In this document: positions 7,582-15,883 of the stretch, in pieces
Numbering within the stretch: position 1 is the first letter of the stretch
Layout of the letters: each line of letters starts with the position of its first letter
Assembly: GCF_003119195.2 (NCBI RefSeq)
Contig: NZ_CP022262.1
Span: 330,501 to 394,500, forward strand
DNA from: Azospirillum baldaniorum
GTDB taxonomy: Bacteria > Pseudomonadota > Alphaproteobacteria > Azospirillales > Azospirillaceae
DNA length: 64,000 nucleotides
Direction of reading: 5' to 3'
Notes under the pieces: model-generated
The model's input: only the letters and a program-made list of their open reading frames with translations
The model's database searches: none
Told to the model about the DNA's origin: nothing
Position numbers and translations under genes: made by a program

Positions 7582-8454
7582 ATGGACCTCGCCGGACTCG
7601 CCGTTCTGGTGGAAGCCGCCCAGGCCGGCAGCTTGGCCGGGGCGGCGCGGCGGCTGGGCATCTCGCCGCTGATGGCGACCCGGCGGCTGGCCGCGCTGGA
7701 GGAGGCCATGGGCGCGCGGCTGATGCAGCGGGCCACCCGCTCCCTCGCGCTGACGCCGGAGGGGGAGGCGATGCTGCCCTTCGCCCAGGCGATGCTGGAG
7801 AACGAGGCGGCGGCGCGGGCCAGCGTCCGACCGTCCTCCGCCGGGGCGTCGGGGCTGCTGCGGCTGACCGCCTCGGCCGCCTTCGGGCGCAAGGTGGTGG
7901 TGCCGGTGGTCGCCGACTTCCTGACGGACAACCCGCAGGTCTCGGTCGATCTGCTGCTGACCGACACGGTGGTGGACATCGTCGGGCAGGGCATCGACCT
8001 CGCCATCCGCATCGCCCATCTGAAGGACAGCGCGCTGATCGCGCGGCGGCTGGCCGACAACCCGCGGGGCCTCTACGCCACGCCCGGCTATCTGGCGGCC
8101 CGAGGGACACCCGCCGCCGCCGTCGATCTGGCGGAGCACGAGTGCCTGTGCCTGTCCGGCACGACCCATTGGAGCTTCGCAGGCGACGGGCGGGAGCGGC
8201 GCATCCGGGTGCGCGGCCGTTTCACCGCCAACTCCATCGAGGGGTTGCGGGACATCTGCCTCGCCGGGCTCGGCATCGCCGTCCTGTCCGAGTGGGACGT
8301 GCGGGAGGAGGTGGCGCGCGGCGCGCTGGTCGCGCTCCGCCTCTGCGATGGCGAGCTTGAGCCGCTGGCGGTGTGGGGCGTCCATCCCTCGGCGCGTTTC
8401 GTGCCGCCGAAGGTTCGGCTGTTCATGGACGCGCTGGCGAAGGCGCTGCGCTGA
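7582..8454 (+). CDS. LysR-family transcription regulator
   Basis: 290 residues. The N-terminal helix-turn-helix covers residues 1-60 (LAVLVEAAQAGSLAGAARRL, ATRRLAALEEAMGARLMQR), and a substrate-binding domain covers about 90-285. The effector domain has the pattern of the CrgA-like LysR subgroup (SGLLRLTAS, VDLLLTDTVVDIVGQGIDLA). It is divergent from the MFS exporter and most likely controls it in response to a small molecule. The ligand is not readable. Together with the MFS gene it forms a two-gene cassette in the middle of the flagellar locus. Confidence 0.88.
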   Translation: MDLAGLAVLVEAAQAGSLAGAARRLGISPLMATRRLAALEEAMGARLMQRATRSLALTPEGEAMLPFAQAMLENEAAARASVRPSSAGASGLLRLTASAAFGRKVVVPVVADFLTDNPQVSVDLLLTDTVVDIVGQGIDLAIRIAHLKDSALIARRLADNPRGLYATPGYLAARGTPAAAVDLAEHECLCLSGTTHWSFAGDGRERRIRVRGRFTANSIEGLRDICLAGLGIAVLSEWDVREEVARGALVALRLCDGELEPLAVWGVHPSARFVPPKVRLFMDALAKALR

Positions 8455-8460
8455 CCGGGG

Positions 8461-9069
8461 TCAGAGGCGGACGGCCGGGCGGTCCGCCGGCTGGGTGGCG
8501 TGCAGCTCGTACAGCTTCGCGAGGATTTGCGGGGCGGGCTGCTCCGCCTTGGGCGCCGCCTTGTCCGCCTTATCCGCGGCGTCGTCGGTGCTCGGCGTCT
8601 TGCGGGCGAGCGCTTCCGCCAGCACGGCGGGGGACGGGCGATGGTCCGCCGGCGGCTCCTGCGCCGCGCCGGCAAGGAAGGGCAGGGGTGGAGCGTTGGA
8701 CGGCACGTCCTTTGCCGGGGCCTTCGTCTCTTCCGCGCCGCCCTCAGCCAGCGTGACGAGGTGGCCGAGCGGGTCGTCGCCGGTCACCGCCTCGAAGGCG
8801 GCCATCGCGGCGCTGCCCAGCAAGCCGATGGGGCCGCCGAACAGGAAGCCGCCAGCCAGCCGCGCCGGCAGGCCGATCTCGTCGCCGGTGGCATGGCGGT
8901 AGACCTGCGACACCCCCGGCAGATGTTGGAGCGGATTCACTGCGTCCAGCAGGTCTCCGAAATCCAGACTGAGATCCGCCGTCTCCTGTTTGGTCGGGGC
9001 CTTCACGGCGTCCCGTGCGGCGGTCGTCGGGGCAAGCGCGCGGGTGGCGAGCGCGGTGGCGTTGGTCAT
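8461..9069 (-). CDS. Unknown protein coupled to fliI
   Basis: 202 residues, no family name known to me. The centre contains a conserved-looking block, LLDAVNPLQHLPGVSQVYRH with TGDEIGLPARLAGGF and FGGPIGLLGSAAMAAFEAVT, which has Gly-rich and weakly hydrophobic segments around residues 65-95. The N- and C-terminal parts are low-complexity, rich in Ala, Lys, Asp and Pro. The ATG overlaps the fliI stop codon by 4 bases, so it is translationally coupled to the export ATPase. Its position is where other bacteria often keep FliJ or FliK, but neither family is recognisable. It ends 6 bases from the convergent LysR gene. Confidence 0.65.
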   Translation of the reverse strand: MTNATALATRALAPTTAARDAVKAPTKQETADLSLDFGDLLDAVNPLQHLPGVSQVYRHATGDEIGLPARLAGGFLFGGPIGLLGSAAMAAFEAVTGDDPLGHLVTLAEGGAEETKAPAKDVPSNAPPLPFLAGAAQEPPADHRPSPAVLAEALARKTPSTDDAADKADKAAPKAEQPAPQILAKLYELHATQPADRPAVRL

Positions 9070-10406
9070 GGGACAACTCCGGCGGGAACGGCGAGGATGC
9101 GGTCGAGGAAACGGAAGGAGTCGAGGGATGGCGTGGCGTCGTCCTTGCCCTGGCGCAGGAACTCCTCCAGCGCCGGGTTCAGCGCGACGGCGTCGTCCAC
9201 CTCCGCGTCGGTGCCCTGCTTGTAGGCGCCGATGCGCACCAGCTCCCGCATGTTGTCGTAGGTGGCTGCGAGGCTCCGCGCGCGGCGCAGCAGGGTGTTC
9301 TGCTCCGCCGTGTGGCAGCCGGGCAGCAGGCGCGACACGCTGCGCAGCACGTTGACGGCGGGGTAGCGCCCCTGCTCCGCGATGCGGCGGTCCAGCACGA
9401 CATGGCCGTCCAGGATGCCGCGCACCGCGTCGGCGATCGGCTCGTCATGGTCGTCGCCGTCCACCAGCACGGTGAAGATGCCGGTGATGTCGCCTTGGCC
9501 CTCTTGTCCCGGCCCGGCGCGCTCCATCAGTTTGGGGAGTTCGGCGAAGACGCTGGGCGGGTAGCTCTTGGCGGTCGGCGGCTCCCCGGCGGCCAAGCCG
9601 ATCTCGCGCTGGGCCATGGCGAAGCGCGTCACGCTGTCGATCAGGCAGAGGACGTGCAGGCCGCGGTCGCGCAGCTCCTCCGCCACGGTCAGGCAGAGAT
9701 ATGCTGCCTGCCGGCGCATCAGCGGCGGCTCGTCCGAGGTGGCGACGATGACGACGGAGCGGGCGAGGCCGTCCGCCCCCAGATCGTCCTGGATGAACTC
9801 CTGCACCTCGCGCCCGCGCTCGCCGACCAGCCCGATCACGATGGCGTCGGCCCCGGCGTGGCGGGCGACCATCGACAGCAGCGTCGACTTGCCGACGCCC
9901 GACCCGGCGAAGACGCCCATGCGCTGGCCGCGGCAGATCGGCGTGAAGACGTCGATGGCGCGCACGCCGGTGTCCATCTTCGCCCCCACCCGGCGGCGCG
10001 CGTAGGCCGGCGGCGGGGCGGCGCGCAACGGGCGGGCGTGGTGGCCGTTGCGCAAGGGGCCGCGCCCGTCGATCGGTTCGCCCAGCGCGTTGACGACGCG
10101 GCCCAGCCAGCCGGGGCCGGGGCGCAGCGTGAAGGCGGTGTCGTCGGTGACGGCGGCGCAGCCCTCCGCCACGCCGTCCAGATTGTCGAAGGCCATCAGC
10201 AGCGTGCGGCCCTGGCGGAAGCCGATCGTCTCGCACAGCAGCCGTTGGCCGCGCGCCGTCTCCGCCCAGCATTTGTCGCCCACCGCCAGGACGCGGCGCA
10301 GCCCCTCCACCTCCAGCGTCATGCCGGTGGCGCTGCGAATCTCGCCGCGCCAGGATCGGGTCGGCATCCGCTCGATCTCGGACAGAAGGTTGGAAAGCAC
10401 GCGCAT
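9066..10406 (-). CDS. fliI: Flagellum-specific ATP synthase FliI (export ATPase)
   Basis: 446 residues, the usual FliI length. The Walker A motif GSGVGKST is at residues 168-175, LVGERGREVQEF follows, and the Walker B region LCLIDSVTRFA and SYPPSVFAELPKLMERAG are the expected FliI signatures. It hydrolyses ATP at the cytoplasmic face of the flagellar export gate and helps unload substrates. It is transcribed away from flgB; the 125-base gap holds a candidate laf regulatory motif that may act in both directions. FliH and FliJ are not next to it. Confidence 0.95.
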   Translation of the reverse strand: MRVLSNLLSEIERMPTRSWRGEIRSATGMTLEVEGLRRVLAVGDKCWAETARGQRLLCETIGFRQGRTLLMAFDNLDGVAEGCAAVTDDTAFTLRPGPGWLGRVVNALGEPIDGRGPLRNGHHARPLRAAPPPAYARRRVGAKMDTGVRAIDVFTPICRGQRMGVFAGSGVGKSTLLSMVARHAGADAIVIGLVGERGREVQEFIQDDLGADGLARSVVIVATSDEPPLMRRQAAYLCLTVAEELRDRGLHVLCLIDSVTRFAMAQREIGLAAGEPPTAKSYPPSVFAELPKLMERAGPGQEGQGDITGIFTVLVDGDDHDEPIADAVRGILDGHVVLDRRIAEQGRYPAVNVLRSVSRLLPGCHTAEQNTLLRRARSLAATYDNMRELVRIGAYKQGTDAEVDDAVALNPALEEFLRQGKDDATPSLDSFRFLDRILAVPAGVVP

Positions 10407-10452
10407 CGCCGGGACGTCTCCGCCGTGTCGGAATGCGGTGATCCTGCCACGA

Positions 10453-10483
10453 GGATTTTAAATCCGGTTTTAAACGGCGGGCG
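10453..10483 (+). promoter_or_regulatory. Candidate laf regulatory motif between fliI and flgB
   Basis: GGATTTTAAATCC is an odd-length palindrome centred on one T. It leads directly into CCGGTTTTAAACGGCGGGCG. The motif ends about 50 bases before the flgB start and begins 47 bases from the fliI start. The spacing of TTTTAAA blocks (one helical turn) suggests two half-sites for a dimeric regulator. It matches the elements at 1497-1524, 12934-12959 and 41325-41353. Confidence 0.6.
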
Positions 10484-10531
10484 TCATCTTGGCCCTGCCT
10501 TGCTTTCCGGCTTTGCGATAGGGCCGTTCCA

Positions 10532-10924
10532 ATGGATTTTAGTAATATTTCGGTGTTCCGGCTGACCGGCGCGCGCCTCGATTACTTGGCGGAGCGGCAG
10601 AAGCTGATCGCCGCCAACGTCGTGAACGCCAACACGCCCGGCTACCAGCCGAAGGACCTGAAGCCCTTCGCGGCGCTGATGGACGGCCCGCAGACGGTGG
10701 CGCCCGCGCTCACCTCGCCCATGCACCTGACGGGCTTCAACCCGTCCGGCGCGGTGCAGGAAGCGCGCAAGCCCGAGCAGTGGGAAACCACGCCGGACGG
10801 CAACGCCGTGTCGCTGGAGCAGGAGATGACCAAGGGCAGCGAGACGCGCGACGCCTTCGCACTGACCGCCGGCCTGTTCCAGCGCAACCTGCAAATCCTG
10901 CGCGCCGCCTGGCGCGCCGGTTGA
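10532..10924 (+). CDS. flgB: Flagellar proximal rod protein FlgB
   Basis: 130 residues. The N-terminal rod signature is RLDYLAERQKLIAANVVNAN followed by TPGYQPKDLKPF, and the C-terminal part QRNLQILRAAWR is the conserved D0 helix. FlgB forms the first rod layer joined to the MS ring and is exported without a signal peptide. It opens the operon flgB-flgC-fliE-fliQ and is followed 20 bases later by flgC. The likely ribosome site is weak, which is unusual for the first gene of the operon. Confidence 0.93.
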   Translation: MDFSNISVFRLTGARLDYLAERQKLIAANVVNANTPGYQPKDLKPFAALMDGPQTVAPALTSPMHLTGFNPSGAVQEARKPEQWETTPDGNAVSLEQEMTKGSETRDAFALTAGLFQRNLQILRAAWRAG

Positions 10925-10944
10925 CGATTTCCGGAGTCCTTCCC

Positions 10945-11364
10945 ATGCTCACCGATCCCCTGGCCGCGACGATGCGGATCGCCAGTTCGGGCCTGCAGGC
11001 GCAGGGCACCCGGCTGCGCGTGGTCGCCGAGAACATCGCCAACTCCGATTCCACCGCCATGACCGCGGGCGGCGATCCCTACCGCCGCAAGACCGTCTCC
11101 TTCGCGACCACGATGGACCGCGCCGCCGGGTCGGAGATCGTGAAGGTCAAGCAGATCGGGCGCGACCGCAGCGACTTCCAGCTCGTCTACGAGCCCTCGC
11201 ACCCCGCCGCCGACGAGAAGGGCTACGTCAAGCGCCCGAACGTCCAGCCGCTGATCGAGATGATGGACATGCGCGAGGCCAGCCGGTCCTTCGAGGCGAG
11301 CGTCAACGTCATCGAGCAGTCGCGCAGCATGATGAGCCGCATGATCGACCTTCTGCGCGGCTGA
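10945..11364 (+). CDS. flgC: Flagellar proximal rod protein FlgC
   Basis: 139 residues, standard length. It contains the rod-family N-terminus (MRIASSGLQAQGTRLRVVAE, NIANSDS) and the C-terminal VKRPNVQPLIEMMDMREASR then SFEASVNVIEQSR. GGAG at 10932-10935 precedes ATG 10945 at a normal distance. FlgC sits above FlgB in the rod. It is followed 13 bases later by fliE. Confidence 0.94.
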   Translation: MLTDPLAATMRIASSGLQAQGTRLRVVAENIANSDSTAMTAGGDPYRRKTVSFATTMDRAAGSEIVKVKQIGRDRSDFQLVYEPSHPAADEKGYVKRPNVQPLIEMMDMREASRSFEASVNVIEQSRSMMSRMIDLLRG

Positions 11365-11377
11365 GGAGACCCAGAGC

Positions 11378-11740
11378 ATGATCGAACCCATCGGCCGCGC
11401 CGCCGCCGCCTACGGCCTCCACCGCGCGCCCCTGGCCCAGCCGTCCCCCGCTGCGTCGCTCGCCACCCCGCCCGCCGCGGCGGCTGCGGCCTCGCCGTCC
11501 GGCGAGACGGCGGCGTCGGCGGAGAGCAGCTTCGGCGCCTTCCTCGACCGTCAGGTGTCGCAGGCGGTGGAGACGCTGAACGAGGGCGAGCGCATGTCCG
11601 TCGCCGCCGTCGCCGGCAAGGCCGGCACGCACGAGGTCGTGCGCTCCGTGCTCGCCGCCGAGATGACCGTGCAGACGGTCGTGTCGATCCGCGACCGCAT
11701 GGTGCAGGCCTATCAGGACGTTATGCGGATGGCGATCTGA
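11378..11740 (+). CDS. fliE: Hook-basal body adaptor protein FliE
   Basis: 120 residues. The Ala/Pro-rich N-terminal third is variable, while residues 50-120 carry the FliE core (SSFGAFLDRQVSQAVETLNE, HEVVRSVLAAEMTVQTVVSI, RDRMVQAYQDVMRM). FliE links the MS ring to the rod and helps open the export gate. AGGAGACC lies just upstream. The next gene, fliQ, comes only after a 103-base palindromic repeat. Confidence 0.92.
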   Translation: MIEPIGRAAAAYGLHRAPLAQPSPAASLATPPAAAAAASPSGETAASAESSFGAFLDRQVSQAVETLNEGERMSVAAVAGKAGTHEVVRSVLAAEMTVQTVVSIRDRMVQAYQDVMRMAI

Positions 11741-11760
11741 GCGCGTGTGTTGGGACGCAT

Positions 11761-11863
11761 TGCCCCCTCCCTAACCCTCCCCCGCTTCGCAGGGGAGGGG
11801 ATGACCTCCCTCCCTTGCGAAGCGGGGGAGGGAAGGGACCCGCGAAGCGGGAAGGGTGGGGGC
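11761..11863. repeat. Palindromic intergenic repeat, family B copy 1
   Basis: 103 bases made of complementary arms TGCCCCCTCCCTAACCCTCC and a GGGAAGGGTGGGGGCA end, with internal CCCCCGCTTCGCAGGGGAGG and its complement TTGCGAAGCGGGGGAGG. Other copies are at 53192-53294 and 63340-63425. This copy sits inside the flagellar operon between fliE and fliQ, and its RNA should form a long hairpin that could affect expression of fliQ and the genes after it. Confidence 0.8.
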
Positions 11864-11887
11864 AACACGCTCCCTAGGAGAACCCCC

Positions 11888-12154
11888 ATGAACGAAGCCG
11901 ACGTGCTGGAAGTCCTGCGCACGGGCATCTGGACGATGCTGCTGATCGCCGCGCCGCCGCTGGTCATCGCGGTCCTGGTGGGCGTGGCGATCTCGCTCGT
12001 CCAGGCGCTGACCCAGGTGCAGGAGATGACGCTGACCTTCGTGCCGAAGATCGTCGCCATCCTGGTCACCACCGTGCTGGCGCTGCCCTTCATGTACGGC
12101 GCGCTCACCACCTACGCCGACCGGCTGGGCAGCCTGATCGTCTCGGTGCGGTGA
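11888..12154 (+). CDS. fliQ: Flagellar export gate protein FliQ
   Basis: 88 residues with two hydrophobic helices, the standard FliQ architecture. Conserved stretches are MNEADVLEVLRTGIWTMLLI, VGVAISLVQALTQVQEMTLT and FVPKIVAI. FliQ is part of the FliP-FliQ-FliR channel in the inner membrane. AGGAG lies 8 bases before ATG 11888. The next gene begins 1 base after the stop. Confidence 0.95.
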   Translation: MNEADVLEVLRTGIWTMLLIAAPPLVIAVLVGVAISLVQALTQVQEMTLTFVPKIVAILVTTVLALPFMYGALTTYADRLGSLIVSVR

Positions 12155-12155
12155 C

Positions 12156-12926
12156 ATGCGGCGGCTGGCCGGACTGGCGGCGCTGCTCCTGGCCGGGACC
12201 GCGACCGCCGCGGACGTGAAGCCGCAGGCCGCGCAGATCGGCACCTGGTCCACCGCTCTCTACGCGCCGCGGGTCCTGCCCGCGCGCAGCCTGCCGCCGG
12301 AGGCCGCCTGCATCGACGCCATCCTGGCGGCGGAGCGGGAGGCGGGGGTGACCGACCACATGCTCCTCGCCATGGGCTTCACCGAGGCCGGGCGGATGAC
12401 CGCCGACCGGCTGTTCACCGTCTGGCCCTGGACCGTCAACACCGAAGGCGCCTCCCAGTACTTTCCGACGCGCGAGGAGGCCATCGCCTTCGTGCGCGCC
12501 GCGCAGGCGCGGGGCACGCGCTCCATCGACGTCGGCTGCCTCCAGGTGAACCTTAAATGGCACCCCGACGCCTTTCCCGACCTTGAGACCGCCTTCGACC
12601 CGCGCGCCAACGCCCGCTACGCCGCGCGCTTCCTGGGCGACCTGCACCGCGCGCAGGGATCGCTGGACGCCGCCATCGCCCGCTACCACTCCGCCCAGTC
12701 GGAGCGCGGAGCGGCCTACCGCGAGCGGGTCGGCGGCAACCGGCGCTGGGTGGCCGGCGCCATGGATTACCTGAAGACGCTGGCCGCCGGCCCCCAAGTG
12801 GCCACTTCCCAAGCCGCCCCCGGTGCGCTGCCCGCCTGGGGCCGGGCGGAGCTGGGCCGCTTGTCCTTCCTGTCCAGCCTCTACGCCAACGCGGCGGTGA
12901 AACCCCTCCTGCCGGGCGCGGACTGA
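12156..12926 (+). CDS. Periplasmic lytic transglycosylase-like protein in the flagellar operon
   Basis: 256 residues with an N-terminal signal peptide (MRRLAGLAALLLAGTATAAD). Residues 45-210 resemble an SLT domain: a catalytic-type Glu in GFTEAGR, then SIDVGCLQVNLKWHP, FDPRANARYAARFLGDL and the alternating IARYHSAQSERG. Such enzymes cut peptidoglycan to let the rod pass. It starts 1 base after fliQ, so it belongs to the operon. The rod-binding FlgJ-like protein of this window lacks a hydrolase domain, so this enzyme may supply that activity; that link is inference. Confidence 0.8.
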   Translation: MRRLAGLAALLLAGTATAADVKPQAAQIGTWSTALYAPRVLPARSLPPEAACIDAILAAEREAGVTDHMLLAMGFTEAGRMTADRLFTVWPWTVNTEGASQYFPTREEAIAFVRAAQARGTRSIDVGCLQVNLKWHPDAFPDLETAFDPRANARYAARFLGDLHRAQGSLDAAIARYHSAQSERGAAYRERVGGNRRWVAGAMDYLKTLAAGPQVATSQAAPGALPAWGRAELGRLSFLSSLYANAAVKPLLPGAD

Positions 12927-12933
12927 CCCCGAC

Positions 12934-12959
12934 GTAAAAGCCGGTTTTACCGCGGGACG
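12934..12959 (+). promoter_or_regulatory. Candidate laf regulatory motif upstream of flhA
   Basis: GTAAAAGCCGGTTTTAC is a palindrome with one mismatch, followed by CGCGGGACG. It lies in the 70-base gap before flhA and ends 38 bases from its ATG. The CCGGTTTTA core is shared with the flgB and laf1 elements. It suggests that flhA-fliR-flhB has its own promoter as well as possible read-through from fliQ. Confidence 0.5.
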
Positions 12960-12996
12960 CTAGCGTACCAACGGTGCCGCACCCTGGAGTTCCCGC

Positions 12997-15090
12997 ATGG
13001 CTTTCACGGACACCCTTCGGAACCGGATGACCAGCCTCGGCGATGCCGGGCTGGCGAACCGCGACGTGCTGTTCGCGCTGGCCATCGTGCTGGTGCTGGC
13101 CGTGCTGTTCCTGCCGGTGCCGACCTGGTTCCTCGACCTCGGGCTGGCGCTGTCGCTGGCGGTCAGCGTGCTGATCCTGATGGTCTCGCTGTGGATCTCC
13201 CGGCCGCTGGACTTCTCGTCCTTCCCGACGGTGCTGCTGGTCGTCACGGTGCTGCGGCTGGCGCTGAACATCGCGTCCACCCGCCTGATCCTCAGCCACG
13301 GGCACACCGGCCCGTCCGCCGCCGGCCATGTGATCGAGGGCTTCAGCCAGTTCATCATGGGCGGCAACTTCGTGATCGGCGTGGTGATCTTCGCCATCCT
13401 GATCGTCATCAACTTCGTGGTCATCACCAAGGGCGCCACCCGCATCGCGGAGGTCGGCGCGCGCTTCACGCTGGACGCCATCCCCGGCAAGCAGATGGCC
13501 ATCGACGCCGACCTGTCCGCCGGCATGATCGACGACGTCGAGGCCCGCCGCCGCCGCAAGGAACTGGAGGACGAGAGCACCTTCTTCGGCGCCATGGACG
13601 GCGCGTCGAAGTTCGTGCGCGGCGACGCGGTGGCCGGGCTGGTCATCACCGCCATCAACGTGCTGGGCGGCATGGCCATCGGCATGGCGCAGCAGGGCAT
13701 GTCCTTCGAATCCGCGGCGTCGGTCTACACCATCCTGACGGTGGGCGACGGTTTGGCGACGCAGATTCCGGCGCTGGTCGTCTCGCTGGCCGCTGGCCTG
13801 CTGGTGACCAAGGGCGGCAACGTCGGCTCCGCCGATCAGGCGGTGCTCGCCCAGCTCGGCGGCTATCCCAAGGCGCTGATGGTGGCGGGCGGGCTGCTCT
13901 GCACGCTGGGCGTGACGCCGGGCCTGCCGGCCGCCCCCTTCGTCCTGCTCGGCGGCGGCTTCGGCGCGGCGGGCTGGTACGCGATGCGCGGCAAGATGCG
14001 CCGCGCCGCACTCGCCCGGCTGGAGGAAAGCCGCAAGGCGCCCACCGCCCCGGCCGAGGAGGCGGTGGAGGACATGCTGAAGGTGGACGAGGTGAAGGTG
14101 GAGGTCGGCAACCACCTCGTCCCGCTGATCCTCAACAAGAACGGCCCGCTGACCGGCAAGGTGAAGACGCTGCGCAAGCGTTTCGCCAAGGAATTCGGCT
14201 TCATCCTGCCGTCGGTGCGCATCAAGGACAGCAGCTTCCTGCCGCCCAAAGGCTATGTGGTCAGTGTGATGGGCGTCGAGGTGGCGAGCGGCGAGGTGCG
14301 GCCCAAGCAGCTGCTCGCCATCGACCCGTCCGGCGGGGCGGCCCCCGACCTGCCCGGCGAGGCGACGCGGGAGCCGACCTTCAACCTTCAGGCCCGCTGG
14401 ATCGACCCGGCGCGCCACGAGGAGGCTATCGCCAAGGGCTACACGGTGGTCGACCCGGAAAGCGTCATCACCACCCACCTGACCGAGGTCATCAAGGACC
14501 ATCTCTCCACCCTGCTGACTTTCGCCGCCATGCAGAAGCTGCTCGACGGGCTGGGGCGGGAGTACCAGAAGCTGATCGCCGACATGGTGCCGTCGCGCAT
14601 TACCTTGGTGGTGGTGCAGCGCGTGCTCCAGGCGCTGCTGGCGGAGCGGGTGTCGATCCGCAACCTGCCGGCCATCGTCGAGGCCATCGCCGAGGCGGTA
14701 AACTGGACGCGCAACATCACGCTGGTCACCGAGCATGTGCGGGCGCGGCTCGGCCAGCAGATCTGCCAGTCGCTGACGGCACCCGACGGCTTCGTCCCGG
14801 TCATCGTCCTGACCCCGCGCTGGGAGCAGGCGCTCCAGCAGAGTGTCATCGCGGAGGGCGAGGATCGCCGCTTCGCCATGCCGCCGACCCAGGTGCAGGA
14901 GTTCCTGACGGCGCTGCGCATCACCATCCAGAAGCACGCCACGCCGCAGGTCTGGCCGGCGCTGCTGGTCGGGGCGGAGGTGCGGCCCTTCGTGCGCTCC
15001 CTGCTGGAGCGGGTCAGCCCGATGACCCCGGTCATCAGCCACGCCGAGCTGCACCGCAAGGTGTCCGTCAAGACGATCGACCAGGTTTGA
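12997..15090 (+). CDS. flhA: Flagellar export gate protein FlhA
   Basis: 697 residues, full length. The first 330 residues hold about eight membrane helices and the conserved loop (RIAEVGARFTLDAIPGKQMA, IDADLSAGMIDD), then TVGDGLATQIPALVVSLAAG. The cytosolic part (residues 350-697) carries GYVVSVMGVEVASGEVRPKQ and ATREPTFNLQARWID. FlhA forms a nine-subunit ring that docks export substrates and chaperones and uses proton flow. It starts the flhA-fliR-flhB group. Confidence 0.97.
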   Translation: MAFTDTLRNRMTSLGDAGLANRDVLFALAIVLVLAVLFLPVPTWFLDLGLALSLAVSVLILMVSLWISRPLDFSSFPTVLLVVTVLRLALNIASTRLILSHGHTGPSAAGHVIEGFSQFIMGGNFVIGVVIFAILIVINFVVITKGATRIAEVGARFTLDAIPGKQMAIDADLSAGMIDDVEARRRRKELEDESTFFGAMDGASKFVRGDAVAGLVITAINVLGGMAIGMAQQGMSFESAASVYTILTVGDGLATQIPALVVSLAAGLLVTKGGNVGSADQAVLAQLGGYPKALMVAGGLLCTLGVTPGLPAAPFVLLGGGFGAAGWYAMRGKMRRAALARLEESRKAPTAPAEEAVEDMLKVDEVKVEVGNHLVPLILNKNGPLTGKVKTLRKRFAKEFGFILPSVRIKDSSFLPPKGYVVSVMGVEVASGEVRPKQLLAIDPSGGAAPDLPGEATREPTFNLQARWIDPARHEEAIAKGYTVVDPESVITTHLTEVIKDHLSTLLTFAAMQKLLDGLGREYQKLIADMVPSRITLVVVQRVLQALLAERVSIRNLPAIVEAIAEAVNWTRNITLVTEHVRARLGQQICQSLTAPDGFVPVIVLTPRWEQALQQSVIAEGEDRRFAMPPTQVQEFLTALRITIQKHATPQVWPALLVGAEVRPFVRSLLERVSPMTPVISHAELHRKVSVKTIDQV

Positions 15091-15100
15091 GGGATCGGTG

Positions 15101-15859
15101 ATGGACACGCTCGCCGACCTGCTCAGCCTGGAGGTCTACCGCGCCTTCCTGGTCTTCGCCCGCGTCGCGGCGGCGGTCAGCCTGCTGCCCGGCTTCGGCG
15201 AGCTGGCGGTGCCGCCGCGCGTCCGGCTGTGCATCGCGATTCCGGTGGCGCTGGCGCTGACCCCGACCGTGCCCGGTCTGCCCGACCGGCTGCCCCCCGA
15301 CGCCGCGGTGATGCTGGAGCAGATCTTCGCGGAAACGGTGGCCGGCGCCTTCCTCGGGCTGGGGGCCAAGCTGTTCCTGGCGTCGCTCCAGGTCGCCGGC
15401 AACATCGCCGCCCAGGCGATGGGCCTCGCCAACCCCTTCGGCACCGACGCGGCGGGGTTCGAGAGCGGGTCGATCCTGTCGGGCACGCTGGTCATCGCCG
15501 GGCTGGCTCTGCTGTTCGCGCTCGATCTGCATTACCTGATGATCGATGCGCTGGTGCGCTCCTACGGAAGCTGGCCGGCGGCGACGCTGCCCGATCCCGG
15601 CATGGTGGCGGGGCGCTACGCCCAGCTCGTCGGCGTCACCTTCCGGCTGGGGGTGCAGATGGCGGCGCCGTTCCTGGTGTTCGGCATGATCGCCAACATG
15701 GCGCTGGCTCTGGTCAACCGGGTGATGCCCTCTATGCCCGTCTATTTCGTTGCCACCCCGGCGATGGTCGGCGGCGGGATGCTGGTCTTCCTGGTGACGG
15801 CGGGGGCCATGGTCACCGCCGCGCTCGCCGCAATGGCCGGCTGGCTCGGCGGGCGATGA
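15101..15859 (+). CDS. fliR: Flagellar export gate protein FliR
   Basis: 252 residues with about six hydrophobic helices. Recognisable segments are FLVFARVAAAVSLLPGFGEL, VPPRVRLCIAIPVALALTP and VAGNIAAQAMGLANPFGTDA, typical of FliR. It forms the FliPQR pore. ATG 15101 is preferred to the adjacent GTG 15098. It lies 10 bases after flhA and 24 bases before flhB. Confidence 0.95.
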   Translation: MDTLADLLSLEVYRAFLVFARVAAAVSLLPGFGELAVPPRVRLCIAIPVALALTPTVPGLPDRLPPDAAVMLEQIFAETVAGAFLGLGAKLFLASLQVAGNIAAQAMGLANPFGTDAAGFESGSILSGTLVIAGLALLFALDLHYLMIDALVRSYGSWPAATLPDPGMVAGRYAQLVGVTFRLGVQMAAPFLVFGMIANMALALVNRVMPSMPVYFVATPAMVGGGMLVFLVTAGAMVTAALAAMAGWLGGR

Positions 15860-15883
15860 GAAGGGGGCGGTGAGGAGGCGGCG

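Noticed and set aside
6031-8385. Minus-strand frame of 784 codons spanning the MFS and LysR genes
   Set aside because: It runs through a different frame of both genes and through repeat A; the MFS frame with 12 helices is the real one.
12553-15108. Minus-strand frame of 851 codons opposite flhA
   Set aside because: Shadow of flhA; composition biased to Gln, His, Arg and Asp, no ribosome site.
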